A stretch of DNA of 40,166 nucleotides, from contig NZ_JABZEE010000063.1 in assembly GCF_013387495.1 (NCBI RefSeq), forward strand, positions 1 through 40,166, written 5' to 3'. Position 1 is the first letter of the stretch. Each line of letters begins with the position of its first letter. Shown one piece after another: positions 31,975 through 40,100 of this stretch. The translations under genes and the position numbers were made by a program. The stretch comes from Streptomyces sp. PKU-EA00015. Lineage in GTDB: Bacteria > Actinomycetota > Actinomycetes > Streptomycetales > Streptomycetaceae. The notes beneath the pieces were generated by a model. That model saw nothing but the letters and a program-made list of their open reading frames with translations, ran no database searches and was not told the DNA's origin.

Positions 31975-34350
31975 TCAGCCGAGGCCGCGCACCCTCACCG
32001 GGTCGTCCACCGCCACCCGCCCCGCGTCGGTGACCCGCTCCACCACCACACGGCCCTCCACCAGACGCGTCGCGTAGCGCTCGATCCGCGACAGCGCCCA
32101 GCCGTCACCGGTGTCGCGCACCACCAGTCCGCCGCCCTTGCGCCCCGGCGCCGGCGCCCAGACCTCCAGCTCCACCCGGCCGTCGTCACCCTGCACCGCG
32201 AGCACCGTCCCCGCCCGCGCCAGCACGGGGATCCGTGACACAGGCGCGTCCACCAGCACCTGAGCCGGGCCCTCGTACGCGCGGCCCGTCACCGTGTCGT
32301 ACCAGCGCCCCCGGGGCAGCCGCACCGCCCGCCGGTCGGAACCCGGCTCCAGCACCGGCGCCACCAGCAGCGAATCGCCCAGCAGAAACGCGTCCTCGCA
32401 GTCCCGCAGCACCCGGTCCTCCGGGCAGCCCCACCACAGCGGACGGACGTACGGCGCACCGGTCAGCCGTGCCAGATGCGCCAGCCCCACCAGATACGGC
32501 CGCAGCCGATCCCGCTCCCGCAGCGCCGTCCGGGCATGCGCCAGCACCTCCGGCCCGAACTCCCACGGCTCCGTGCACGTGTTCCCGGCACGAAGCAGCG
32601 GAAGGTACGCGGCCATCTGGAGCCGCCGCAGATACAGTTCCGCCGACATGCCGGGCACCGGCCCGGCCTCCGCCCCCGCGAACGGAACCCCGCAGACGCC
32701 GAGCCCCAGGACCAGCGCCAGCGAGGCACGCAGCCCCGGCCACCCCTTGGGCACCGGCCCGGCCCAGACCCCGCCGTACCGCTGCACCCCCGTCCAGCCG
32801 GAGCCGGACACCAGGAACGGCCGTTCGTCGGGGCGCAGCCGGCACAGCGCCTCGTAAGCGGCGCGCGTCATCGCCAGACCGCCCACGTTGTGCGCCTCCC
32901 GATGGTCACCGCCACGGCCCTCCAGTACATGCCGCGCCGAACGCGGCAGCGCCATGGACCCGAACGGCGACTTTGCCCACGGCACGGGCGCCTCGTGCCA
33001 CATCCCCGAGCAGCCCTGGTCCAGCAACTCCCCGTACAGCTCCCCCCACCACGCCCGGGTCCGCGGATCGGTGAAGTCGGGGTGCACGCGATCGCCCGAA
33101 GCCGCCACCCCGCGCACCACGGCGCCCCGCGCGTCCCGCACGAACGCCCCCGCGCGCACCCCGGTCTCGTACACCTCGTCACCCGGCCGCGCCGCGACGG
33201 CGGGACCCACGACGCGGACCAGCCGCACCCCCTCCTCGCGCAGATCCTTCGCCAGCGCGGGCAGATCCGGGAACCGCGTCTCGTCCACGCCGAACGCCGC
33301 CGCGTCCTCGGGAGGCGTCCGGCGGAACCAGCCGGCTCCGGCCTGCTGCGCCAAACGCCCCCTTCCCCCGCCGAGATGCATCGCCGACAACGGCAGCCCG
33401 CGCTCCCTGTAGGCGGACACCAGACGCCGCACCGCCTGCTCGTCGTCCGCCCCGGCGCCCGTGTGCTGAAGCCCGAGCGCCCACGAAGGCGGCAGCGCGG
33501 GCGCACCCGTGAGCTGCGCGAATCCGCTCAGCACACGGGCCGGAGTGCCCACCAGCATCCAACTCCGCAGCGGCCCGCCGTCCATCCTCAGCTCGACGGC
33601 CCCCGGCCGGTCATGGCCCGAGCCCGCCCCCTCCTCGCCCTCCCGCACCGTGACCCGGCCGTCCCACGACGTGTCGTGGAACGCCAGATGCGACCCCGCG
33701 TCGGCGACCACCATCTGTACGGGCATCGTGATGTGCGGAGCATCTCCCTCCGGCCCTGCGGCTCCGCCGTTCCAGAGCCGGTACGTACCCCCACGCAGCC
33801 GGAGGCCCGTGTCCCGGCCGCCCAGACCGAACATCCGCGCGTCGGCGCCGACCTCGCTGCGCTGCACCCAGCGGGCCGGACCGCCGCCGACCGGCTCCCA
33901 CCAGCGCGGCGGCAGATCACGACGCAGCACCACACCGCCGGGAGTGCGGATCTCCACCGCCCCGTGGCGTGACACCTCGACCGTCACCCGCTCCGACACC
34001 ACCCGCCAGCCGCCGTCCTTGTCCGGCTCGAGAGCGGCCCGCGGATCCGGCTCAGGATGCGGACCGGCCAGCCCGTACGACGGCAGAGGCTCAGCACCGT
34101 CCCAGCCCCGGAACACCGCCCCGCCCGAGGCGACCACGATGCGCAGCTCGGAACGGGCGAACCGGACGATCCCGCCGCCCGGCAGCGGCTCCGCCTCCTG
34201 CGCCGCACCCGGCACTCTGGCCCGCTCCGCCCCCCTGACCGACAGCTCCCGAGCGTCCGCCCTGCCCCGCCGCCACGCGGAGCGCGCCGCCCGCAAGCCC
34301 TGAACCGAGCCGACATTCCTCACCGTGCGCACCAGGTCCCGACCGTCCAT
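31975..34350 (-). CDS. GH31-family protein, predicted pseudoenzyme
   Basis: A 791-residue protein with the whole GH31 (alpha-glucosidase/alpha-xylosidase) architecture: N-terminal beta domain with MFGLGGRDTGLRLRGGTYRLWN, the catalytic barrel, and C-terminal beta domains (DSLLVAPVLEPGS, LPRGRWYDTVTG). The nucleophile motif, normally (W)xDMNEP, reads MWHEAPVP with Glu453 at the Asp position. The acid/base motif, normally RSGWxGxQRYGGxWxGD, reads SGSGWTGVQRYGGVWAGP with Pro532 in place of the Asp. The surrounding framework is well kept, so this is specific loss of active-site residues, not decay. No signal peptide is seen. The ATG at 34350 has GGTGAG upstream; a start at 34389 is possible. Function may be binding or regulatory. 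Confidence 0.88.
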   Translation of the reverse strand: MDGRDLVRTVRNVGSVQGLRAARSAWRRGRADARELSVRGAERARVPGAAQEAEPLPGGGIVRFARSELRIVVASGGAVFRGWDGAEPLPSYGLAGPHPEPDPRAALEPDKDGGWRVVSERVTVEVSRHGAVEIRTPGGVVLRRDLPPRWWEPVGGGPARWVQRSEVGADARMFGLGGRDTGLRLRGGTYRLWNGGAAGPEGDAPHITMPVQMVVADAGSHLAFHDTSWDGRVTVREGEEGAGSGHDRPGAVELRMDGGPLRSWMLVGTPARVLSGFAQLTGAPALPPSWALGLQHTGAGADDEQAVRRLVSAYRERGLPLSAMHLGGGRGRLAQQAGAGWFRRTPPEDAAAFGVDETRFPDLPALAKDLREEGVRLVRVVGPAVAARPGDEVYETGVRAGAFVRDARGAVVRGVAASGDRVHPDFTDPRTRAWWGELYGELLDQGCSGMWHEAPVPWAKSPFGSMALPRSARHVLEGRGGDHREAHNVGGLAMTRAAYEALCRLRPDERPFLVSGSGWTGVQRYGGVWAGPVPKGWPGLRASLALVLGLGVCGVPFAGAEAGPVPGMSAELYLRRLQMAAYLPLLRAGNTCTEPWEFGPEVLAHARTALRERDRLRPYLVGLAHLARLTGAPYVRPLWWGCPEDRVLRDCEDAFLLGDSLLVAPVLEPGSDRRAVRLPRGRWYDTVTGRAYEGPAQVLVDAPVSRIPVLARAGTVLAVQGDDGRVELEVWAPAPGRKGGGLVVRDTGDGWALSRIERYATRLVEGRVVVERVTDAGRVAVDDPVRVRGLG

Positions 34351-34390
34351 GCAGCTCACCCTGCCACCCGGCCGACGGATCAGGTGCACT

Positions 34391-34408
34391 GTTCAACTGC
34401 CGTTCACT
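34391..34408. promoter_or_regulatory. PHO-box-like direct repeat
   Basis: GTTCAAC (34391) and GTTCACT (34402) are spaced exactly 11 bases and differ from the Streptomyces PhoP direct repeat GTTCACC-N4-GTTCACC at two of 14 positions. It lies in the divergent gap, 41 bases before the GH31-like gene and ~170 before acetoacetyl-CoA synthetase. Only two repeat units are seen. Confidence 0.4.
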
Positions 34409-34577
34409 CGTGGTGGGAGCACATATCCGCCCTCCCGACCATGGGCGGAGAGCCCTGGTGCGAGAGACGATCACGTGGCATCGTCCCTTTCAGCCCGCGT
34501 CCGCGCACACCCCGCCGGCCCGCGGGCCGCGCGGACACCGCGCACCGACCGCGTAGAGAAAGCCCGGGAGCCGACCC

Positions 34578-36554
34578 ATGACCTCAGCAGCGAACCCCGC
34601 CCCGCTCTGGCAGCCCGACGCCGACCGCATCGCGGCCGCCCGCGTCACCCACTTCCAGTCCTGGGCCGCCGAGCGCTACGGAGCACCGGCCGAGGGCGGC
34701 TACCCGACGCTGCACCGCTGGTCCGTGGCAGAACTCGAGACGTTCTGGCAGGCCGTCGCCGACTGGTTCGAGATCCGCTTCTCCACCCCCTACGAGCGCG
34801 TGCTCGGCGACCGGACCATGCCCGGCGCCCAGTGGTTCCCCGGCGCCACCCTCAACTACGCGGAACACGCCCTGCGCACCGCCGAGGACCCGGCACGGGC
34901 ACACGACCCCGCACTTCTTCATGTGGACGAGACACATGAGCCCACGCCCATCAGCTGGGCGGAGCTCCGCCGCCAAGTCGGCGCACTCGCCGCCCAGCTG
35001 CGCGCCCTCGGCGTACGCCCGGGCGACCGTATCAGCGGATACCTGCCCAACATCCCCCAGGCCGTCACCGCCCTGCTCGCCACCGCCGCCGTCGGCGCCG
35101 TATGGACCTCCTGCGCTCCGGACTTCGGCGCCCGCAGCGTCCTCGACCGCTTCCAGCAGGTCGAACCCGTCGTCCTCTTCACCGTCGACGGCTACCGCTA
35201 CGGCGGCAAGGAACACGACCGCACCGCAACCGTCGCCGAACTCCGCCGCGAACTCCCGACCCTGCGCGCCGTCGTCCACATCCCCCTGCTCGGCACCGAG
35301 GCCCCCGAAGGCGCCCTCGACTGGTCCGCCGTCACCGCCGGGGACGCCGACCCCGTCTTCGAGCAGGTCCCCTTCGACCACCCCCTGTGGGTCCTCTACT
35401 CCTCCGGCACCACCGGCCTGCCCAAGGCCATCGTCCAGTCGCAGGGCGGCATCCTGCTCGAACACTTCAAGCAGCTCGGCCTCCACTGCGACCTCGGCCC
35501 CGGCGACCGCTTCTTCTGGTACACCTCCACCGGCTGGATGATGTGGAACTTCCTCGTCTCCGGCCTCCTCACCGGCACCACCGTCGTGCTGTACGACGGC
35601 AGCCCCGGTCACCCCACCACCGGCGCCCAGTGGAGCGTCGCCGAACGCACCGGCGCCACCCTCTTCGGCACCTCCGCCGCCTACGTCATGGCCTGCGCCA
35701 AGGCCGGCGTCCACCCCGCCCGCGACCACGACCTGTCCAAGATCGCCTGCGTCGCCACCACCGGATCCCCCCTGCCGCCGGACGGCTTCCGCTGGCTCCA
35801 CGACGAGGTCGCCGAGGACCTCTGGATCGCCTCCGTCAGCGGCGGCACCGACGTCTGCAGCTGCTTCGCCGGCGCCGTCCCCACGCTCCCCGTCCACATC
35901 GGCGAACTCCAGGCCGCCTGCCTCGGCACGGACCTCCAGTCCTGGGACCCCCAGGGCAAGCCGCTCATCGGCGAGGTCGGCGAACTCGTCGTCACCAACC
36001 CCATGCCCTCCATGCCCATCCGGTTCTGGAACGACCCCGACGGCAGCCGCTACCGCGACAGTTACTTCGAGATGTACCCGGGCGCCTGGCGGCACGGGGA
36101 CTGGATCACCATCAACGAATCGGGTTCCGTGGTCATCCACGGCCGGTCCGACTCCACCCTCAACCGCCAGGGGGTGCGCATGGGATCCGCCGACATCTAC
36201 GAGGCGGTCGAACGCCTCCCGGAGATCCGCGAGTCCCTCGTCATCGGGCTGGAGGAACCGGACGGCGGCTACTGGATGCCCCTGTTCGTCCACCTCGCCG
36301 AAGGCTCCGTACTCGACGACGCCCTCAAGGACCGCATCAAGCGGGCCATCCGCGAACAGCTCTCGCCGCGCCACGTCCCCGACGACATCATCGAGGTCCC
36401 CGGCGTACCGCACACCCTCACCGGCAAGCGCATCGAGGTCCCCGTCAAACGTCTTCTCCAGGGCGCGGCGCTCGACAAGGCGGTCAACCCCGGATCGGTC
36501 GACAACCTCGAACTCCTGCGCTTCTACGAGGAACTGGCCCGCACCCGCAAGTAG
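34578..36554 (+). CDS. aacS: Acetoacetyl-CoA synthetase
   Basis: Activates acetoacetate to acetoacetyl-CoA via an AMP intermediate. The 658-residue ANL-superfamily enzyme has the P-loop-like YSSGTTGLPKAIVQSQGG, the acetoacetyl-CoA synthetase-type NYAEHAL and WTSCAPDFGARSV blocks, GWMMWNFLVSGLL, SGGTDVCSCF, and the hinge region GRSDSTLNRQGVRMGSADIYE. The C-terminal catalytic lysine falls at Lys617 (TLTGKRIEVPVK), the residue reported to be acetylated in S. lividans AacS, so reversible acetylation is likely. A strong hairpin terminator follows 8 bases after the stop. Upstream is a 227-base divergent gap with a PHO-box-like repeat and several short palindromes. Confidence 0.95.
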   Translation: MTSAANPAPLWQPDADRIAAARVTHFQSWAAERYGAPAEGGYPTLHRWSVAELETFWQAVADWFEIRFSTPYERVLGDRTMPGAQWFPGATLNYAEHALRTAEDPARAHDPALLHVDETHEPTPISWAELRRQVGALAAQLRALGVRPGDRISGYLPNIPQAVTALLATAAVGAVWTSCAPDFGARSVLDRFQQVEPVVLFTVDGYRYGGKEHDRTATVAELRRELPTLRAVVHIPLLGTEAPEGALDWSAVTAGDADPVFEQVPFDHPLWVLYSSGTTGLPKAIVQSQGGILLEHFKQLGLHCDLGPGDRFFWYTSTGWMMWNFLVSGLLTGTTVVLYDGSPGHPTTGAQWSVAERTGATLFGTSAAYVMACAKAGVHPARDHDLSKIACVATTGSPLPPDGFRWLHDEVAEDLWIASVSGGTDVCSCFAGAVPTLPVHIGELQAACLGTDLQSWDPQGKPLIGEVGELVVTNPMPSMPIRFWNDPDGSRYRDSYFEMYPGAWRHGDWITINESGSVVIHGRSDSTLNRQGVRMGSADIYEAVERLPEIRESLVIGLEEPDGGYWMPLFVHLAEGSVLDDALKDRIKRAIREQLSPRHVPDDIIEVPGVPHTLTGKRIEVPVKRLLQGAALDKAVNPGSVDNLELLRFYEELARTRK

Positions 36555-36561
36555 CCCCGGG

Positions 36562-36591
36562 CCCGGACGCCGCTCCCGGGCGGCGTCCGGG
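36562..36591 (+). terminator. aacS terminator
   Basis: CCCGGACGCCGC, loop TCCCGG, GCGGCGTCCGGG: a perfect 12-bp stem 8 bases after the stop. It ends 14 bases before the next promoter, insulating it. Confidence 0.85.
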
Positions 36592-36604
36592 GCGACCGGC
36601 GCCG

Positions 36605-36627
36605 TTGTCAGTGGCACCACCTACCGT
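36605..36627 (+). promoter_or_regulatory. RecA-NDp (PafBC-type) DNA-damage promoter
   Basis: TTGTCAGTG (36605-36613), 8 bases, TACCGT (36622-36627) is a second perfect match to TTGTCRGTG-N8-TAnnnT. Transcription should start near 36634, leaving a ~30-base leader with GGGGGAA before the ATG at 36666. Damage induction is inferred. Confidence 0.8.
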
Positions 36628-36665
36628 GAGTGAGCAGTGACCAACAGCGCTCAGGGGGAATCAGC

Positions 36666-37574
36666 ATGGCGCACACCAGCAGGTCCAAGCGGCCGGGCAC
36701 CCACGCATCGATGCGGCGCATCCTGCGCCGCGAAGTCCCCAGCACCGTCGGCATCCTCGCCGACACCCGCGACTTCACCGCGATGCGCCGCTACCGGAGC
36801 TTCACCTTCGACGACCACACCACCTACCTCCGCCAGTCCGAGCAGCTCCTGAAGACGCTCGCCACCCGGCAGCTGCACACCACGGTCGCCCTCTTCGACC
36901 CCGACGAATACGCCGAGTTCTGCACGGAGACCGGCCTCGACGCCGACACCGCCGAGGCCCGCAGTCGCTTCACCGCCGAGCTCACCGGCCGCGGCCCCAC
37001 CGTCACCTATGCGGGACAGCCACTGGCCGAGCTGCTGCCCCGGCTCATCGACCAGGCCGTCCGCCACGCCACCTGGCAGTACGCGACGCTGCTCCTCGCC
37101 GACCTCGGCACCTGCGCCGACTGCGGCCAGGACATCGGACGCTCCGCATTCGACCGGGCGTCCCGGATCCTCATGAGGCTCCTCGAGGTCGCCGGACCCG
37201 GCACCCACCATCTCGTGTGCAGCGTCCCCGGCCCCGACGAACAGCTCCTCGCCGTGCTCCACGCCCACGGCTCCGCCTCGACCTCCGCAGAGATCGACGC
37301 CGGGGAGGGCGCCGAGTTCGTCACCGTCCTCGCGGCCGGAATCGCCCTCGAAACCACCGGCGGAGTCGTCCTGCGCACCAGCCGCCCCGGCAGCCCGGAC
37401 CACCTCCACGGCTGGCGCCTCGACCACGGCCGGCTGATCCCGCTCACCGCGGGCGAGGTCTTCAGCGCCTACTGCACCGACGCGGCCACCGGCGAACCAC
37501 TGTCACCCGAGCCCGGCGTCGAGTACTGCGCCGGGTTCCCCGTCACCACCGACGACCCGGACATCCACCACTGA
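36666..37574 (+). CDS. Conserved-looking protein of unknown function, DNA-damage-type promoter
   Basis: A 302-residue soluble protein that I do not recognise. The basic N-terminus (SRSKRPGTHASMRRILRRE) is followed by VGILADTRDFTAMRRYRSFTFDDHTTYLRQSEQLLKTL, a mixed region, and a CADC pair near residues 156-159 that could be part of a metal or redox site. No membrane segment, signal peptide or known catalytic motif is visible. The ATG has GGGGGAA 5-7 bases upstream. It is monocistronic: a strong terminator precedes its promoter and another hairpin follows its stop. The RecA-NDp-type promoter is the main clue and suggests a part in the DNA-damage response. Confidence 0.8.
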   Translation: MAHTSRSKRPGTHASMRRILRREVPSTVGILADTRDFTAMRRYRSFTFDDHTTYLRQSEQLLKTLATRQLHTTVALFDPDEYAEFCTETGLDADTAEARSRFTAELTGRGPTVTYAGQPLAELLPRLIDQAVRHATWQYATLLLADLGTCADCGQDIGRSAFDRASRILMRLLEVAGPGTHHLVCSVPGPDEQLLAVLHAHGSASTSAEIDAGEGAEFVTVLAAGIALETTGGVVLRTSRPGSPDHLHGWRLDHGRLIPLTAGEVFSAYCTDAATGEPLSPEPGVEYCAGFPVTTDDPDIHH

Positions 37575-37582
37575 ACGGCCAA

Positions 37583-37614
37583 GGGGGCCTCCCGCCACCC
37601 GGCGGAAAGCCCCC
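37583..37614. terminator. Bidirectional terminator before ptsI end
   Basis: GGGGGC (37583-37588) pairs with GCCCCC (37609-37614) and CCGCC (37592-37596) with GGCGG (37601-37605) in one two-part hairpin between convergent genes. Confidence 0.75.
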
Positions 37615-37631
37615 TCCACAGCACCCGACGA

Positions 37632-39302
37632 CTACTCGCCGGACAGCACCGCCTGAGCCGCCAGCCGCGCCTCCTCGGCGGTGTCGGCGGCGCGCGCAGC
37701 GGCCGCGGCCCGCTCGCACTGCGCCAGCGTGTACTTCGCCAGCGTCGCGCGCACATAAGGAATGGACGCCGCGCCCATCGACAGCGACGTGACACCCAGA
37801 CCCGTCAGCACACACGCGAGCAGCGGATCGGAGGCCGCCTCACCACACACACCACAGCTCTTGGCCTCGGCCTTGGCGGCCTCCGCGGCAAGCGCCACCA
37901 GATCCAGCAGCGCCGGCTGCCACGGATCCTGCAGCCGCGACACCGCACCCACCTGCCGGTCGGCGGCGAACGTGTACTGGGCGAGGTCGTTGGTCCCCAG
38001 CGAAAGGAACTCGACCTCCTGCAGGATCGAGCGCGCCCGCAGCGCGGCGGACGGGATCTCGACCATCGCGCCGAACTTCGCCTGGAGCCCCGCCTCCCGG
38101 CACGCGTCCGCGAACGCCTTCGCGTCCGTACGGTCCGCCACCATCGGCGCCATGACCTCGAGGTACACCGGCAGCCCCTGCGCCGCCTTCGACAGCGCGG
38201 ACAGCTGCGTGCGCAGCACGTCCGGGTGGTCCAGCAGCGAGCGCAGCCCGCGGACACCCAGCGCCGGGTTCGGCTCGTCGGCCGGCGTCAGGAAGTCGAG
38301 CGGCTTGTCGGCACCCGCGTCGAGGACGCGCACCACGACCCGGCCCTCGGGAAACGCCTCGAGCACCTGGCGGTACGCCTCGACCTGCTTCTCCTCCGAC
38401 GGCGCCTGCTTGCTGTCGTCGAGGAAGAGGAACTCGGTACGGAAGAGCCCGACACCCTCCGCGCCGGCATCCACGGCCGCCGGCACATCCGCGGGACCGC
38501 CGACGTTCGCCAGCAGCGGCACCTTGTGCCCGTCCGACGTCGCACCCGGACCGCTCGACGCCGCGAGGGCGGCCTTGCGCTCCGCGGCGGCCTGCTCCAT
38601 CGCGGCCCGCTTCTCGGCGCTCGGCTCGACGAAGATCTCTCCCGTGCTGCCGTCCACCGCGATCAGCGTGCCCTCGGCCAGCTCGCCAGCGCCCGGCAGA
38701 GCCACGACGGCGGGGACGCCGAGCGCCCGCGCCAGGATCGCGCTGTGGCTCGTCGGACCGCCCTCCTCGGTCACGAAGCCGAGCACGAGCGCCGGGTCCA
38801 GCAGCGCCGTGTCGGCCGGCGCCAGATCGCGCGCGATCAGTACATACGGCTCGTCGCTGTCGGGCACACCCGGCATCGGCACCCCGAGCAGCCGGGCCAC
38901 GATGCGGTTCCGTACGTCGTCCAGGTCCGCGACCCGTCCGGCCAGGTACTCACCGGCACCCGCCAGCAGGGCCCGGTAGGCGGCGAACGCGTCGTACACG
39001 GCACGCTCGGCCGTGCTGCCCACGGCGATGCGACGCTCCACGTCCGCCATCAGCTCGGGGTCCTGGGCCATCATGGCCTGCGCCTCGAGCACGGCCTGCG
39101 CCTCGCCGCCGGCGAGATTGCCCCGGGCGATCAGATCCGCGGCGACGGCCTCGACGGCCTTCCGGGCACGTCCCTGCTCGCGCTCCGCGTCCTCCGCCGG
39201 TATCTGCTTGGCCGGCGGCTCGAGAACCGCCGTGCCCATGTGCCGCACCTCGCCGATCGCCACCCCGTGGCTCACGCCGACGCCTCGCAGCGTTGTCTCC
39301 AT
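37632..39302 (-). CDS. ptsI: PTS Enzyme I (phosphoenolpyruvate-protein phosphotransferase)
   Basis: Takes phosphate from phosphoenolpyruvate and passes it to HPr at the head of the sugar phosphotransferase system. The 556-residue protein has all parts: N-terminal HPr-binding helices, the phosphohistidine motif GGPTSHSAILAR with His186, and the PEP-binding barrel with VGLFRTEFLFLD, LDAGADKPL, GAMVEIPSA, LSLGTNDLAQYT and the Cys/Gly loop GVCGEAASDPLL. I chose ATG 39302 (GGGTGAC upstream, GVGVSHGVAIG soon after); an upstream frame extension has no family similarity. It follows crr by 76 bases on the same strand, as in other Streptomyces, and should share its DasR-controlled promoter. Confidence 0.96.
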   Translation of the reverse strand: METTLRGVGVSHGVAIGEVRHMGTAVLEPPAKQIPAEDAEREQGRARKAVEAVAADLIARGNLAGGEAQAVLEAQAMMAQDPELMADVERRIAVGSTAERAVYDAFAAYRALLAGAGEYLAGRVADLDDVRNRIVARLLGVPMPGVPDSDEPYVLIARDLAPADTALLDPALVLGFVTEEGGPTSHSAILARALGVPAVVALPGAGELAEGTLIAVDGSTGEIFVEPSAEKRAAMEQAAAERKAALAASSGPGATSDGHKVPLLANVGGPADVPAAVDAGAEGVGLFRTEFLFLDDSKQAPSEEKQVEAYRQVLEAFPEGRVVVRVLDAGADKPLDFLTPADEPNPALGVRGLRSLLDHPDVLRTQLSALSKAAQGLPVYLEVMAPMVADRTDAKAFADACREAGLQAKFGAMVEIPSAALRARSILQEVEFLSLGTNDLAQYTFAADRQVGAVSRLQDPWQPALLDLVALAAEAAKAEAKSCGVCGEAASDPLLACVLTGLGVTSLSMGAASIPYVRATLAKYTLAQCERAAAAARAADTAEEARLAAQAVLSGE

Positions 39303-39378
39303 GTCACCCGTCTCCGGTTGAGCGGCGATCCCTGCCGCCGCGGTCGATGTCGAACTCGCCGTCACCGGCGTGCGGCGG

Positions 39379-39828
39379 TCACTGCCAGCCGAAGAGGCTG
39401 TCGCCGGCCTTCACGTCGCCGTCCTCACGGACGTCGGAGAGGGAGTCGGGGGTGGCCTCCAGCGCCACGACCGGACAGATCGGCGACTTCCCGGCCGCCT
39501 CGACGGCCGCCGGGTCCCACCGGACCACGGCCTGTCCGCGCTGCACGGTGTCGCCCTTGTTGACGAGGAGCTCGAAGCCCTCACCGTTGAGCTGCACGGT
39601 GTCGATGCCCAGATGCGTCAGAACTCCGTGCCCCTCTTCGTCGACGACGACGAACGCGTGCGGGTGGAGAGAGACGACGATGCCCGCGACGGGGGAGACG
39701 GCCTCCGTAGTCCCAGGCTCGGGATCGATGGCGGTGCCAGGACCGACCATCGCGCCGGAGAACACCGGGTCGGGCACGGCCGCGAGCCCGATGGCCCGTC
39801 CGGCGAGAGGGGACGTCACTGTGGTCAT
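39379..39828 (-). CDS. crr: PTS glucose-type Enzyme IIA component
   Basis: A 149-residue EIIA of the glucose family, accepting phosphate from HPr and passing it to a IIB domain; in Streptomyces it serves N-acetylglucosamine uptake. The two family histidines are His57 (LHPHAFVV) and His72 (LTHLGIDTV), with 15 residues between them as in E. coli IIA-Glc; His72 is the expected phosphorylation site. GGAGG precedes the ATG at 39828. It is the first gene of the crr-ptsI operon. About 240 bases upstream a DasR site lies within the predicted promoter. Confidence 0.96.
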   Translation of the reverse strand: MTTVTSPLAGRAIGLAAVPDPVFSGAMVGPGTAIDPEPGTTEAVSPVAGIVVSLHPHAFVVVDEEGHGVLTHLGIDTVQLNGEGFELLVNKGDTVQRGQAVVRWDPAAVEAAGKSPICPVVALEATPDSLSDVREDGDVKAGDSLFGWQ

Positions 39829-40060
39829 GGAGCCTCCCAGGGCGGGGATTTCGTGCTGCGTCGTCACTGCTCGTACCGGACGACGCACTGTTCAGCAGGG
39901 TATGTCATATGAAGTCCTAGTTCCGCATGACAGCTACCAGTTGACGGACCTAGGGGGCACCGCAAGCGATTTGCCTCGACTGCGGCCGACCTGTACTGTC
40001 GTACCCCTGCCTGGCCCCAACGCGACGTCGAGTCGGGGGTCGGCAGCGCTATCAAGCCGA
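39829..40060. promoter_or_regulatory. crr leader / rRNA upstream region
   Basis: On the plus strand TTGCCT (39971-39976), 17 bases, TACTGT (39994-39999) is a good promoter pointing rightwards to the presumed rRNA operon. TTGACG (39941-39946) is a further isolated -35-like element. On the minus strand the stretch is the crr leader. No gene is seen. Confidence 0.45.
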
Positions 40061-40061
40061 G

Positions 40062-40091
40062 ATCCTAACTGGTCTAAACCACTGCTGTCCG
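40062..40091 (-). promoter_or_regulatory. Predicted crr-ptsI promoter
   Basis: On the minus strand CGGACA (40091-40086), 18 bases, TAGGAT (40067-40062) form a sigma-70-type promoter reading towards crr, with a leader of ~225 bases. The spacer is occupied by the DasR site, a typical arrangement for repression. Confidence 0.5.
40068..40083. promoter_or_regulatory. DasR-responsive element (dre)
   Basis: ACTGGTCTAAACCACT matches the DasR consensus (A[C/G]TGGTCTAGACCA[C/G]T) at all but one central base. DasR represses PTS and N-acetylglucosamine genes, including crr-ptsI, in S. coelicolor. Confidence 0.85.
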
Positions 40092-40100
40092 CAGGGTGGG

